Assembly: GCF_020618475.1 (NCBI RefSeq) | Contig: NZ_CP085335.1 | Span: 2,170,001-2,234,000, forward strand | Direction: 5' to 3' | DNA length: 64,000 nucleotides | DNA from: Haladaptatus halobius | GTDB lineage: Archaea > Halobacteriota > Halobacteria > Halobacteriales > Haladaptataceae | Shown here: in pieces, positions 16,746-25,591 of the stretch | How positions within the stretch are numbered: the stretch's first letter is position 1 | How the letters are laid out: every line of letters begins with the position of its first letter | Program-made: the position numbers and the translations under genes | Notes under the pieces: model-generated | Seen by the model: only the letters and a program-made list of their open reading frames with translations | Database searches by the model: none | Told to the model about the DNA's origin: nothing

Positions 16746-17314
16746 CCGTCCTCCAGCGCGGCGACGAGCACGTCCACCGCGTCGGTCACCTCGCCGTAGA
16801 CGCGGCGGAACGTCGCCGCGTCGGCGCTGTAGGGGTCTTCTATCTCGAACTCGTCGTCGGTGACGAACGATTTGAGGAAGTACGCTTTGTCGAGTTCGTC
16901 GGGGTAATGCCCCTTCAGGTGCCGGTAGTTCCACGCGTCCATGAGCAAGACGAGGTCGCTCTCGCGCAGGAGGTCGCCGTCGACGCACTGCGACCGATGG
17001 TCGGTCAGGTCGACGCCGAACTCGCCGGCGACCGACACCGCCGCGTCGGGACTCGACCGCCCCTCCTTCTCGATGAAGCCCGCCGACCGAACCGTCGCGC
17101 AGTCGTACTCGACGGTCGACAGCCGCGCTTCGAAGTATCGCTCCGCCAGCGGACTGCGGCAGATGTTCCCCAGACAGAGAAAAGTCACTGCCGGTTCGGG
17201 CGGAAGGGTGCGAACCGCAGCTCGAGCGTCCCGAGCGGGGGCGTCGGAGCGCAACCGGAGGCGCTCCATCTCCACGGCGAGTCGCCGTCTGCCCTGTCGG
17301 AAGTGGTGTAGCAT
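16742..17314 (-). CDS. Low-molecular-weight protein tyrosine phosphatase family protein
   Basis: A 190-residue protein with the LMW-PTP P-loop CLGNICRSP (C47, R53) and the general-acid loop EDPYSAD (D160). Both catalytic elements are intact, so phosphatase activity is expected on phosphotyrosine or a small phospho-substrate. An extra 40-residue Arg-rich N-terminal segment precedes the core; translation may instead begin at M16. It overlaps the ATP-grasp gene by 4 bases. In bacteria such phosphatases regulate capsule export, but no tyrosine kinase or polysaccharide exporter is visible here. Confidence 0.88.
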   Translation of the reverse strand: MLHHFRQGRRRLAVEMERLRLRSDAPARDARAAVRTLPPEPAVTFLCLGNICRSPLAERYFEARLSTVEYDCATVRSAGFIEKEGRSSPDAAVSVAGEFGVDLTDHRSQCVDGDLLRESDLVLLMDAWNYRHLKGHYPDELDKAYFLKSFVTDDEFEIEDPYSADAATFRRVYGEVTDAVDVLVAALEDG

Positions 17315-17491
17315 CGTCCGCGATTCGACGCAGGCGTTGTTATAGGCCGACCATCGTTGCGGGAGTAAACGCTACTTACGGGGGTCGTAGGCTACGGATA
17401 CCGGTAATCGAGACGCGGGAAGAAACACCGTCGAAACCCTCTATTTCGGGCGATGGTCCGGATGAAACAGCCGTTGGAGTTGTCCTACATA

Positions 17492-18319
17492 TCATTCTGT
17501 GAGTTGCTTTTGCTCTTCGAGAACTTCGTCGTGGTCTTCGACGGCGTTCTCGTGCGCACGCTTATCCCCCGATTCGCGGCCCGACAGCTCTCGTAATCGG
17601 TCTTCGGCTCCGTAGAGTACGACCGTATCTCCCGGTTCGATCTCCGTATCGGATTCCGGCGCTCCGATGTACGAATCATCGCGCCTGATGCCGAGGAGGA
17701 GCACGCCTTCGTCGCCGAGTCGCAGATCGCGAGGCATATCGTTGGCGAGCCAGTCGCCCGCTTCGACACCGATATCGGCGACGCGATATTCGCTCTGGAG
17801 GCCGAGCAGCTTCGAGTAGTCCGTGATGTCGAGCTCCGTCGTTCGACGAAGCGCTCGTTCGATGAACGGTGTGACGAGCTTGTTGAGCTAGCGACTGCGT
17901 GCGGCGAGGACGAGGAGACCGGAGCCGCCGAGGATGTACGCGAGGGTGATGGTGTTGTTCGTGTTGGTTTTGGTGAACGAGAGGGTGAGGGATGCGAGCG
18001 CGCCGACGAGGCCGATGCTGCCGAGTCGGATGAGGGCTTTCACCGTTTTTCGTCGCCCCGGTGTCGAAACGGTCTGTTCCGCCTCTTCGGTGGTGTATCC
18101 GGCCCCAGAGAACGCCGACACGGACTGAAACGAAGCGACGTTCGGTGAGAGGCCGGTCATTTGGAGGGCGATCGATCCGATTCGGACGATGAGCAACGAG
18201 GTGGCGAAAATCAGCAAGACCGATAGTATTCGATAGATGGCGATCATGGCGTGGAAATCACGCTCGGAATACAAAGCGACGAGGATTTGCTGGACGAGCG
18301 ACACGTCCGTCTCCCGCAT
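17492..18319 (-). pseudogene. Membrane protein with TrkA-C (RCK) domain, interrupted by an amber stop
   Basis: Residues 1-143 hold about three transmembrane segments (YRILSVLLIFATSLLIVRIG, then the region of IRLGSIGLVGALASLTL, then TITLAYILGGSGLLVLAA). At 17888-17890 a TAG follows AARSR. The same frame then continues as LNKLVTPFIERALRRTTELD and a complete TrkA-C domain (LLLGIRRDDSYIGAPES, IEPGDTVVLYGAEDRL) up to 17492. Relatives I recall have Trp at this position (ARSRW), so TGG-to-TAG is likely. The family is probably a regulated ion-transport component binding a nucleotide through RCK-C. Without readthrough only the membrane half is made. Confidence 0.85.
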
Positions 18320-18383
18320 CCATATCGGCGGACTCTACCCCGTCGCATCGTACGGGTTTCGACAGAACCGAGAAGAAAGTCGA

Positions 18384-19946
18384 TTATCTGTCGGTCAGCA
18401 GGTAGCGCAGGATGTCACCGTAGGCAGGACGCGTCACCAGTACGCCGATGAGCACGCCGAGGATGGTGATGATGGCGAACCCTCGGAGGTCGCCGAGCGA
18501 GAGCACCGCCAGCGGACTCATGGCGATGATGGTCGTCGCGGCGGCGGCCCCGATGACCCAGAACGCCTTGCGGAAGCGCGATTGGAAGACGCGCGAGGAG
18601 TTCACGTCGCCCTCGCTCATCACCTCGTCGGCGATGATGATGAGATCGTCCACGCCGGTCCCGATGACCGCGATGAATCCCGCGATGTGCGAGAGGTCGA
18701 GGGGTAGCTGCACCGCCGCGGCGAAGCCGAGCAGGATGACAACTTCGGAGAGCGCGGTCACGATCATCGGCAGCGCGACCTCTGGTTTGCCGTACCGGAT
18801 GAAGACGGTGCCGCTCACCGCGAACACCGCCGCGATGCCCGCGACGAGGGAGTAGAGTTTGAACTCGGTGGCGAGGCTCGGTGCGAGGTAGGTCGTCGTT
18901 CCCTTCTGCATGTCGAGCGGCGCCGGAAGCGCGCCCGCGCGGAGGTTGATCTGGAGGCGGCGGGCTTCGGAGATGTTCGTCGTCAGCATCCGGAACGTGG
19001 GTTGCTGTTTGAACTCGCCGCTCTTGATCAGCGGGGCGAGATCCTTTCCCATCGACGCGCCGTAGACGACCCTACCGTCGACGACGGTGTACAAACAGTA
19101 GCCGCCCTCGCTGGCGTTCGTTTGCGGATACCGACAGGCCGCGATTCCCTCGTCGCTCGTGAATCCTCGCTGGTTCATCACGCGGGTAAACCGCTGTGCG
19201 GCGGAGTCGGTGAGCGTCACCGTGACGAACGACTGGTTGTTTTGTTGCTGTGCGGAGCTAATTCCGGCCATCGATTTCTGCGTGAGCACCGTCGTGTTCC
19301 CGTAGGAACCGTTCCCGGTCGGGTAGTGGGCGACGACGGTCACCTGACCGCGCTCGGTGACCAGTCGATTCATCTCGGACTGGTTCGCGTTCGGCATCTC
19401 GACTTGGATGAAGTGCTCGCCAGTCGCCGTCTCGACCTCTTGGACGCGCCCGCCGGCGAGTCCGGCCTTCGAAATCTTGTCGCTGAGGGTGCGAACGATC
19501 TCGGTGCGGGTCTGGGCCGTGACGCCGTCGCGGACGGTGCCGTACTCGATACCCGCGGCGTCGAGCGCCGATTTCAGTTCGCCCGTCGTCACATTGTCGG
19601 CGAACACCTCGACGGTCGTTCCCGACTGGCTCTGGCGAACCATCACGTCCTGCTGGTCGGCCCCGGAGATGTTTCCGGCGATGCGCTGCTGAATATCGGC
19701 GGTACCGGTGCCGTTCGTGACGTTCACGTTCTCCGCGGTGACGCCGTTGACCGGGGCGCGGATGCGCGTCCCGCCCGCCAGTTCGAGACCGTACTTCAGG
19801 TTGGTCGGCCCGTCGTTCGACACGAGCGTGGCGTTACCGCCGTCGCCGCCGCCCCCGACCGCGCCCTGCGGCGCGAACAGCGCGAAGGTGCTTCCGAGCA
19901 GGAGGAGGACGAGTAGAACGACGCGCCACTGTTCTCGGATGCTCAT
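18384..19946 (-). CDS. secD: Protein-export membrane protein SecD
   Basis: A 520-residue subunit of the SecDF complex, which uses the proton gradient to help translocation through SecYEG. An N-terminal helix (WRVVLLVLLLLGSTFALFA) is followed by GLELAGGTRI, a large extracytoplasmic domain, and five C-terminal helices including the region of GTGVDDLIIIADEV, the conserved SecD motif with the proton-relay Asp. Its ATG overlaps the secF stop by 4 bases. Archaea lack SecA, so SecDF works here with SecYE alone. Confidence 0.93.
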   Translation of the reverse strand: MSIREQWRVVLLVLLLLGSTFALFAPQGAVGGGGDGGNATLVSNDGPTNLKYGLELAGGTRIRAPVNGVTAENVNVTNGTGTADIQQRIAGNISGADQQDVMVRQSQSGTTVEVFADNVTTGELKSALDAAGIEYGTVRDGVTAQTRTEIVRTLSDKISKAGLAGGRVQEVETATGEHFIQVEMPNANQSEMNRLVTERGQVTVVAHYPTGNGSYGNTTVLTQKSMAGISSAQQQNNQSFVTVTLTDSAAQRFTRVMNQRGFTSDEGIAACRYPQTNASEGGYCLYTVVDGRVVYGASMGKDLAPLIKSGEFKQQPTFRMLTTNISEARRLQINLRAGALPAPLDMQKGTTTYLAPSLATEFKLYSLVAGIAAVFAVSGTVFIRYGKPEVALPMIVTALSEVVILLGFAAAVQLPLDLSHIAGFIAVIGTGVDDLIIIADEVMSEGDVNSSRVFQSRFRKAFWVIGAAAATTIIAMSPLAVLSLGDLRGFAIITILGVLIGVLVTRPAYGDILRYLLTDR

Positions 19947-20803
19947 CGCGCCACCCCCTCGTACTTGTACCAGCGAAGGAGGCTCAGATTGAGCATATAC
20001 GTGTTCATCAGGTCGGTCGCCAGTCCCATCACGAGCACCACGCCGATGGACGTGAGCAGGTCGATGCCGAAGACGAACGCCACGAGCGCCATCACCGACA
20101 TCGCCGAGAGCGACGTGAGCGTCATCGTCACGCCGGTTCGCATCGCACGGTACGTGCTTTCGTAGAAGCCGCCCGACCGCCGCAGGACGTGGTTGTTGAG
20201 CAGGATGTCGGAGTCCACGCTGTAACCGATGAGCATCAGGAGCGCGGCCACCGTCCCAAGCGAGAGCGGGATGCCGAGGATGTTCATCAGCGCGAGCGGA
20301 ATCACGATGTCGCTGAACGCGGAGAGGACGACGGCGATGGAGGGAACGAACGTCCGGAACATGAGGAAGACGAGGATGCTCATGCCCACGAACGCAGCGA
20401 CGAGACCGTACAGTGCGAGTCGCTGGGATTCACCCCCGAAACTCGCCGAGGTGCTCTGCACCGAGAGCACCTCGTAGCCCGCCTGCTGTGCCTGCGATTG
20501 GAGCGCCTGCGTGTTCGTCTCCTGGAACGTTACGATGTAGACGTTGTCGGCCGACCGGGCGGGAGTGACAGAAACGTCGTCTGCGCCGAACGTTGCGTCG
20601 ATCTGGTCCTGGGACGCGGTCGTCTGGATTCGCATCTCGGTTCCGCCCGTGAACTCGATGCCAGGGGTAACCGGTGTGCCCGTGGTGATCCACCAACCGG
20701 CGATGACGAGGAGGGCCAGCACGAGGACGGCGAGCGGAACCGCCGCGAGTTGCCTATTCGAGTACCGGGTGTAATCGACCTCCGGTACTTGGAACTCTAC
20801 CAT
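19943..20803 (-). CDS. secF: Protein-export membrane protein SecF
   Basis: A 286-residue SecDF partner with six transmembrane helices. Signature elements are PGIEFTGGTEMRI in the first periplasmic-equivalent domain, then the RND-type helices, with IGYSVDSDILLNNHVLR carrying the conserved D..R pair. Gene order secF-secD, with a 4-base overlap, is the haloarchaeal arrangement (the reverse of bacteria). The promoter lies in the 110-bp gap shared with the divergent gene at 20914. Confidence 0.93.
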   Translation of the reverse strand: MVEFQVPEVDYTRYSNRQLAAVPLAVLVLALLVIAGWWITTGTPVTPGIEFTGGTEMRIQTTASQDQIDATFGADDVSVTPARSADNVYIVTFQETNTQALQSQAQQAGYEVLSVQSTSASFGGESQRLALYGLVAAFVGMSILVFLMFRTFVPSIAVVLSAFSDIVIPLALMNILGIPLSLGTVAALLMLIGYSVDSDILLNNHVLRRSGGFYESTYRAMRTGVTMTLTSLSAMSVMALVAFVFGIDLLTSIGVVLVMGLATDLMNTYMLNLSLLRWYKYEGVAR

Positions 20804-20913
20804 GGTCGACTGGTGCGGGACGACCCTGAATAAGCCTTCTTAATCACTGTGGCCGGACCTGTCACGCGAAAGGCGCGAGAACGCATTTACGCCTCGGGTC
20901 CCTACGCTATCAC

Positions 20914-21255
20914 ATGGCCACCAAAGAAGCCGTATCCGAGGGCGAATCGGCGGCCACCGTCGTCGTTTCGTTCCCCGAAGACCTGAGCAGCTGGGGACGC
21001 TTTCAAGTGAAGACGCGTCACTTCCAAGCGTACCTCAGGAAGACGAAGGGCCGCGTCCGCGAGGGCGACGTCTGGGAGGAGTTCCTCGACGTCGGTTGCT
21101 GCGGAAACACGTTGGACGTTCCCCTCTGCGTCGAACGCGTCGAGGGCGGCGACCGGATGGGGCCGGACACCGAAATCGTCTACGAAGTGCGCGAGGCCTG
21201 CGGTATCGAAGGCGGGTGGAAGGTTCAGAGCGCGGACGGACCGAACGAAGTCTAA
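20914..21255 (+). CDS. Conserved haloarchaeal protein of unknown function
   Basis: A 113-residue soluble acidic protein. A distinctive FLDVGCCGNTLDVPLC segment near the middle has three cysteines and is followed by a fourth (REACGIEGGW), suggesting a metal or redox site. No family with known function recognised. It diverges from secF and its stop codon shares four bases (CTAA, 21252-21255) with the convergent kinase gene. Confidence 0.75.
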   Translation: MATKEAVSEGESAATVVVSFPEDLSSWGRFQVKTRHFQAYLRKTKGRVREGDVWEEFLDVGCCGNTLDVPLCVERVEGGDRMGPDTEIVYEVREACGIEGGWKVQSADGPNEV

Positions 21256-22139
21256 AACTGCTCGTCCAGAAACGTCTCGACGCGCTCCCGCGTCGGTGCG
21301 GTGCGCGCCCCCGAGTCCATCGACGTCAGCGCGCCGCAGGCGTTGGCGAACTCCAAGGCGCGTTCGTAGTCCCTCGTGTCGAGAAAGGTAGCGATGAATC
21401 CCGCAGCAAAGGCGTCGCCCGCGCCCGTCGTGTCCACCGACTCGACGCCGAATCCGGGGTGGGTGTACGCGCCCTTCGTCGTATCGACGCGCGCACCGCT
21501 GCTCCCGTGTTTGATGACCACGACCCGCCCGTGCAGCTCCGACGACGGGTGTTCCAAGTCGCTGTCCAACAGCTTCGCGGCCTCGCGGTTGTTCAGGAAG
21601 ACGATGTCGGAGTAGGCGAGCGCCTGCGAGAAATTCCGTTCCGCGAGGCGGCGACCGGGATCGAAACTGACCGTCAACCCTGCCTCGGTCGCGACGCGCG
21701 CGAGTTCCGCCGCGGTGTCCGGGCGCTGGCTGGTGAGATGGAGGTGATTCGCATGCCGGACGTACTCGGCGTCCACCTCGTCCGGTGCGACCGCCTCGTT
21801 CGCGCCTTCGTTTCCGAGCACCATCACTTCGCCCCGCTCGTCTACGATGAGATACTTCGTCGTCGTCTCGACGCCCTCGACTTCGAGGACGTGCGTGCAG
21901 TCCACCCCGGCGGCGTCCAGTTCTCGCCGGACGAGCACCCCCTGTTCGTCCGCGCCGACGCTTCCGACGAGTCCCGTCTGCACGTCCATGCGAGCGAGGG
22001 CGACGGCGGCATTCGCGGCGCTCCCGCCGCCGGAGCGTCGCTGGTACGTGATACGCGCCTCCCCGTCGGGGTCGGGCAGGGCGTCCACCCGAAGCGTCAC
22101 GTCCCAGTTGATGTGTCCCGCGGTTACGACTCGAACCAT
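21252..22139 (-). CDS. PfkB-family carbohydrate kinase
   Basis: A 295-residue ribokinase-family enzyme that phosphorylates a sugar or nucleoside with ATP. The N-terminal GHINWDVTLRVDALPDPDG and GGGSAANAAVALARM signatures form the substrate lid region, and VDTTGAGDAFAAGF is the PfkB-2 signature with the catalytic Asp and anion hole. Substrate not determinable. The start at MVRVVTAG is chosen because the 68 upstream codons look non-coding. Nearby R15P isomerase and deoC suggest pentose or nucleoside metabolism. Confidence 0.88.
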   Translation of the reverse strand: MVRVVTAGHINWDVTLRVDALPDPDGEARITYQRRSGGGSAANAAVALARMDVQTGLVGSVGADEQGVLVRRELDAAGVDCTHVLEVEGVETTTKYLIVDERGEVMVLGNEGANEAVAPDEVDAEYVRHANHLHLTSQRPDTAAELARVATEAGLTVSFDPGRRLAERNFSQALAYSDIVFLNNREAAKLLDSDLEHPSSELHGRVVVIKHGSSGARVDTTKGAYTHPGFGVESVDTTGAGDAFAAGFIATFLDTRDYERALEFANACGALTSMDSGARTAPTRERVETFLDEQF

Positions 22140-22212
22140 CTCACTCTCCTGTAGCGGTGCGCGGACGGCATACCGTTCCGATAAGCGACCGGCGGTAAAA
22201 AGTCCTGACGAC

Positions 22213-23025
22213 TCAGCCCGTGATGGCGAACAACAAGAGGTTGTGCGCGCCCGGACCGAGTCCGACGGCGGCGACGACGCCGAGCAACAGGTACCCCTCC
22301 GTCGGCTCCTCGGCGACGTAATCCGCGAACAGCAGGACGACAAACTCTGCGATGGCGAGTTTCACGAGTACGAACAGCCAGCCGACACCGATGACGTCCG
22401 CCGTGGGAAGCACCTCCGCGAATTCGAGGATGGCCCGCGAGATGGGCGTTCGCTCGGTCGCGTTGAGCATGTCGATTCCGATCGCGGTCGAGACGGAGTC
22501 AAGCGCGTGGCCGAATAGGGTGAGCACGCCCACCGCGCCCGTGATGACCGCCACGTCGGGGTAGAACCACTGCGTCGCTATCCACAGCGCGCCGGTGAGG
22601 AGGACGGCGACGACGAGTCCCACGAACGGCCAGAACAGGCGGAGACCGGCGTGCGTGAAACCGTACCAGAGCGCGGCGGCAACGACGAGCACCACGCCCG
22701 CGGTGCCCGCGCTGGCGAGCGCCCGGGGAGCCGGTGCTCGAAGGAGGTGGATGGCGACCAGCCAGACGACGCCGGCGACGACGAACGTCGTGAGATAGAC
22801 GGAGGGAGTTCCGAACAGCGGGGCGACGCTTTCGGAAATCGCCCGAACTTGATAGAGCGCGTGGAGTCCGGCGCCAACGACCATCCACGGTGCGAACGCG
22901 ACCACGGTTCGCTCCGAGACGGTCGGCTCGGCACGCCGGAGTAGCCAACCGACGAGACCCACCGCCAGCAAAAGCGGGAGAAGATAGGCCAACGGCGGGA
23001 GCGCGAACCCTTCCGGCAGTACCAT
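22213..23025 (-). CDS. DUF63 family membrane protein
   Basis: A 270-residue archaeal integral membrane protein with about seven or eight helices. Its typical DUF63 features are VVGAGLHALYQV, LFGHALDSVSTAIG and the C-terminal VAAVGLGPGAHNLL. Function unknown in all archaea, as far as I know. It lies 73 bp upstream of the PfkB kinase gene in the same direction and could be co-transcribed. Confidence 0.85.
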   Translation of the reverse strand: MVLPEGFALPPLAYLLPLLLAVGLVGWLLRRAEPTVSERTVVAFAPWMVVGAGLHALYQVRAISESVAPLFGTPSVYLTTFVVAGVVWLVAIHLLRAPAPRALASAGTAGVVLVVAAALWYGFTHAGLRLFWPFVGLVVAVLLTGALWIATQWFYPDVAVITGAVGVLTLFGHALDSVSTAIGIDMLNATERTPISRAILEFAEVLPTADVIGVGWLFVLVKLAIAEFVVLLFADYVAEEPTEGYLLLGVVAAVGLGPGAHNLLLFAITG

Positions 23026-23095
23026 ACACCGACACGCGAACGGAGGTGTCGAAAGGTTTGCGGTCTGCGCTATGCGCGTACCGCCGGAGTTCGCG

Positions 23096-23536
23096 CTACT
23101 CCCGTCCGTGTACCATCCAAACCAACGGTTCCGGCTCCCCGTCCGGGTGGTCGACCGCTTCGTCCGCCACGTCGAACCCGCAGGACTCGTAGAAGGGAAC
23201 CAACCCTTCGCGAGCCAACAGCGACGGCGAGACCTCCTGCAAGCGAGGATGCTCGCGGACAGCGGTCAGTAGTTCCCGACCCACCCCCGTCCCGCGACGG
23301 TCGGCCGCGACGATGACGTCGTACACCATCGCGTAATAGACGTAGTCGGTGAGAATTCGAGCGGTCGCGACCGGCTCACTCTCGTCCTGTTCGCGCCCCG
23401 CTCGGAGAAGGACGACCTCGTCCGTGCTTCGAAGCGCGCGGCGAACGTCGAACTCCTCGCGGTCGTCCCACCACTCGTACTCCCGATACAGTTCGAGCAA
23501 CTCCTCGGCTGTCGCGCCGTAGTCGACGGTGGCCAT
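23096..23536 (-). CDS. GNAT family N-acetyltransferase
   Basis: A 146-residue single-domain GNAT. The acetyl-CoA-binding motif A is YDVIVAADRRGTGVGRELL (R/QxxGxG/A), preceded by the beta-bulge strand and followed by PFYESCGFDVAD. The acceptor cannot be predicted. A stand-alone gene, 70 bp upstream of the DUF63 gene. Confidence 0.85.
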   Translation of the reverse strand: MATVDYGATAEELLELYREYEWWDDREEFDVRRALRSTDEVVLLRAGREQDESEPVATARILTDYVYYAMVYDVIVAADRRGTGVGRELLTAVREHPRLQEVSPSLLAREGLVPFYESCGFDVADEAVDHPDGEPEPLVWMVHGRE

Positions 23537-23652
23537 ACATCAACCTTCGGACAGAACGAGGAAGTACCTTCGGTCGGTCGGCTGTGCGCGACCCGGGAGA
23601 AACGCGGTGACGGGAGTTCGACCAGGCGATTCGAATCGCTTGGTTGGAACGC

Positions 23653-24618
23653 TCACGGTTCGGGTTCATCCCACGGCTCGCCGCCATGCTGGTCGCCGAA
23701 CAGTTCGCGCATCAGGGTGACGATGCTCTCGGGCGGGAACTGGCCGCGCTCGGTGACGATGGCGTCGACGTATCGAGGCGGCGTCACGTCGAACGCCGGA
23801 TTCTCGACGGTTACGTCGCCGATGCTCTCCTCCTCGTCCAAGGTGAGCACCTCGCGCTCATCGCGCATCTCTATCTCGACGGTGTGGCCGGTCATCGTGT
23901 CGGGGTGGAGTTTCAGGGTCTGAGCCGCGACCACGATGGGAACGCCGCGCTCGCGGGCGTTCACGGCCAATCCGGAGGTGCCGACCTTGTTGATGACCGA
24001 CCCGTCGGCGGCGATTGAGTCCGCGCCGACGAGGACGTGGTCGGTCTCGTCGAGGTAGCGGCGGGCGGCGTTGTCCACGATGAGTGTGACGGGAACCCCC
24101 CAATCGCGGAGTTGACGAGCGGTGATGTGGCCCTGCTTTCGCGGGCGGGTCTCCTTCACGATGGCGTGAACCTCCTTGCCCTGTTCGAGGGCCTGCTCGA
24201 CGCAGGATAACGCGTCCGTCGAGTGGCAGTGGGTCATGATGGTGTCGCCGTCGCGGAGCCGATTCGCGCCGATACGCCCGAGGTTGCCCTGCGCTTGGTC
24301 GAGTTCGCGGCGGAACTCCGCGGCGCTCTCCACGACGCTCTCGCGGAGTTCCTCGACGGTGTCGCCTCGCATCCCTCGGAGAACGTACCGCAGGGCGTTC
24401 GGGAGGCTGACCGCGGTCGGCCGCGTCTCGTGGAGTCGCCGGGCCGCGGTGCGAATCTCGACCCGGAAGGCCCCCGGCGAACCGGCGGTGCTCGACTCAG
24501 CCTGCTCGCCGAGCGCCGCCGCTGCGGTGTCCGCGATGGCCGCCGCGCCGCGGATCTCCATCTCGGCGATGTCGTCCGCGGCGTCGGTGACGGCGGGGTG
24601 GAGGTCGGGATGTTTCAT
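23653..24618 (-). CDS. Ribose 1,5-bisphosphate isomerase
   Basis: A 321-residue enzyme of the eIF2B-alpha-related family that converts ribose 1,5-bisphosphate to ribulose 1,5-bisphosphate in the archaeal AMP/nucleoside degradation pathway. Characteristic segments are TIMTHCHSTDALSCVE (catalytic Cys region), ETRPRKQGHITARQL and VLVGADSIAADGSVINKVGT (catalytic Asp). Length and these motifs separate it from translation initiation factor subunits and methylthioribose-phosphate isomerases. RuBisCO and AMP phosphorylase genes are not in this window. Confidence 0.9.
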   Translation of the reverse strand: MKHPDLHPAVTDAADDIAEMEIRGAAAIADTAAAALGEQAESSTAGSPGAFRVEIRTAARRLHETRPTAVSLPNALRYVLRGMRGDTVEELRESVVESAAEFRRELDQAQGNLGRIGANRLRDGDTIMTHCHSTDALSCVEQALEQGKEVHAIVKETRPRKQGHITARQLRDWGVPVTLIVDNAARRYLDETDHVLVGADSIAADGSVINKVGTSGLAVNARERGVPIVVAAQTLKLHPDTMTGHTVEIEMRDEREVLTLDEEESIGDVTVENPAFDVTPPRYVDAIVTERGQFPPESIVTLMRELFGDQHGGEPWDEPEP

Positions 24619-24781
24619 GCTTCGGAATACGCGTCGTGTGGGTAAAAATCGTGTGTGGCCGTCGCGGGGTCGACGAGACGTCGGAAACGTTCGATCCGGC
24701 GCGGACGCTCGGTAAGGCGATGCGCGTCAATCGGCTTCGAAGCCGGGGAAATCCTACGTTCGTCGCGGTTACACGGTTGCC

Positions 24782-24895
24782 ATGGATTTCGACGCCCAGA
24801 TGGCGTACGCGGAGACGGTGATGCGCACCGCCAAACTCGTCGCGTTTCTCCTCGTCGGACTGGCGCTCGTTCTGCTGGTCGTGCCGCGTCGATAG
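24782..24895 (+). CDS. 37-residue single-pass membrane protein
   Basis: A very short gene: MDFDAQMAYAETVMRTAK, then a hydrophobic helix LVAFLLVGLALVLLVV and the tail PRR. It diverges from the R15P isomerase gene and ends 36 bp before deoC. The amphipathic head plus one helix plus basic end is a typical small membrane peptide. No family recognised; coding potential rests on clean codon use and structure only. Confidence 0.5.
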   Translation: MDFDAQMAYAETVMRTAKLVAFLLVGLALVLLVVPRR

Positions 24896-24902
24896 CGGGG
24901 AT

Positions 24903-24907
24903 TTTTA
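24903..24907 (+). promoter_or_regulatory. TATA box of deoC
   Basis: TTTTA within GATTTTTACC, about 27 bases before the deoC ATG at 24932. The spacing predicts a leaderless message independent of the small gene upstream. Confidence 0.55.
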
Positions 24908-24931
24908 CCCGGCGGCGACATCCGCCCCGCT

Positions 24932-25567
24932 ATGAACGAATCGGAACTCGCCGGAAAGATCGACCACACGGTGCTGGGGCCGGAGACGACGCCGGAGGAC
25001 GTGGAACGAGTGATGGACGAAGCCGCCGACTACGGCATGAACGCCTGCATCCCGCCGTGCTACGTTACGGAGGCGAGCGAGCACGCTTCCGACGCGACCC
25101 TCGCAACCGTGGTCGGGTTCCCGCACGGCCAGCACGCGACGAACGCGAAACACGACGAAGCGGTCGGCGCGTGGGACGAGGGCGCGGACGAACTGGATAT
25201 GGTCATCAACGTCGGGCGGCTCAAAGCGGGCGAACACGACGCCGTGCGCGACGATATCGAGCTGGTGGTCGCCGCCGTTCCCATCCCCGTGAAGGTCATC
25301 ATCGAGACCGCGCTGCTCACAGACGAGGAGAAACGCGACGCCTGCCGACTGGCGAAGGAGGCCGACGCGGCGTTCGTCAAGACGTCGACCGGGTTCGCCG
25401 ACGGAGGCGCGACGGTCGAGGACGTGGAACTGATGGCCGAATACCTCCCCGTCAAGGCGAGCGGCGGTATTGGTGACTACGAGAAAGCGAAAGCGATGCT
25501 CGACGCCGGGGCCGAGCGAATCGGCGCGAGCAGCGGCGTAAAAATCGTGGAAGATTTCCGCGGGTAG
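24932..25567 (+). CDS. deoC: Deoxyribose-phosphate aldolase
   Basis: A 211-residue TIM-barrel class I aldolase cleaving 2-deoxyribose 5-phosphate to glyceraldehyde 3-phosphate and acetaldehyde. [17 protein letters not shown] is the N-terminal signature, [10 protein letters not shown] holds the assisting Lys, and [18 protein letters not shown] holds the Schiff-base Lys. Works downstream of nucleoside phosphorylases; the R15P isomerase gene 300 bp away handles the ribose branch of the same catabolism. Confidence 0.93.
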   Translation: MNESELAGKIDHTVLGPETTPEDVERVMDEAADYGMNACIPPCYVTEASEHASDATLATVVGFPHGQHATNAKHDEAVGAWDEGADELDMVINVGRLKAGEHDAVRDDIELVVAAVPIPVKVIIETALLTDEEKRDACRLAKEADAAFVKTSTGFADGGATVEDVELMAEYLPVKASGGIGDYEKAKAMLDAGAERIGASSGVKIVEDFRG

Positions 25568-25591
25568 GCGTCTTCGCGGTCGTCCGTTCGA

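Noticed and set aside
17485..17769. Separate 94-codon gene over the RCK region
   Set aside because: It is in a different frame from the TrkA-C domain and has no features; the frame continuous with the upstream membrane half is the real one.
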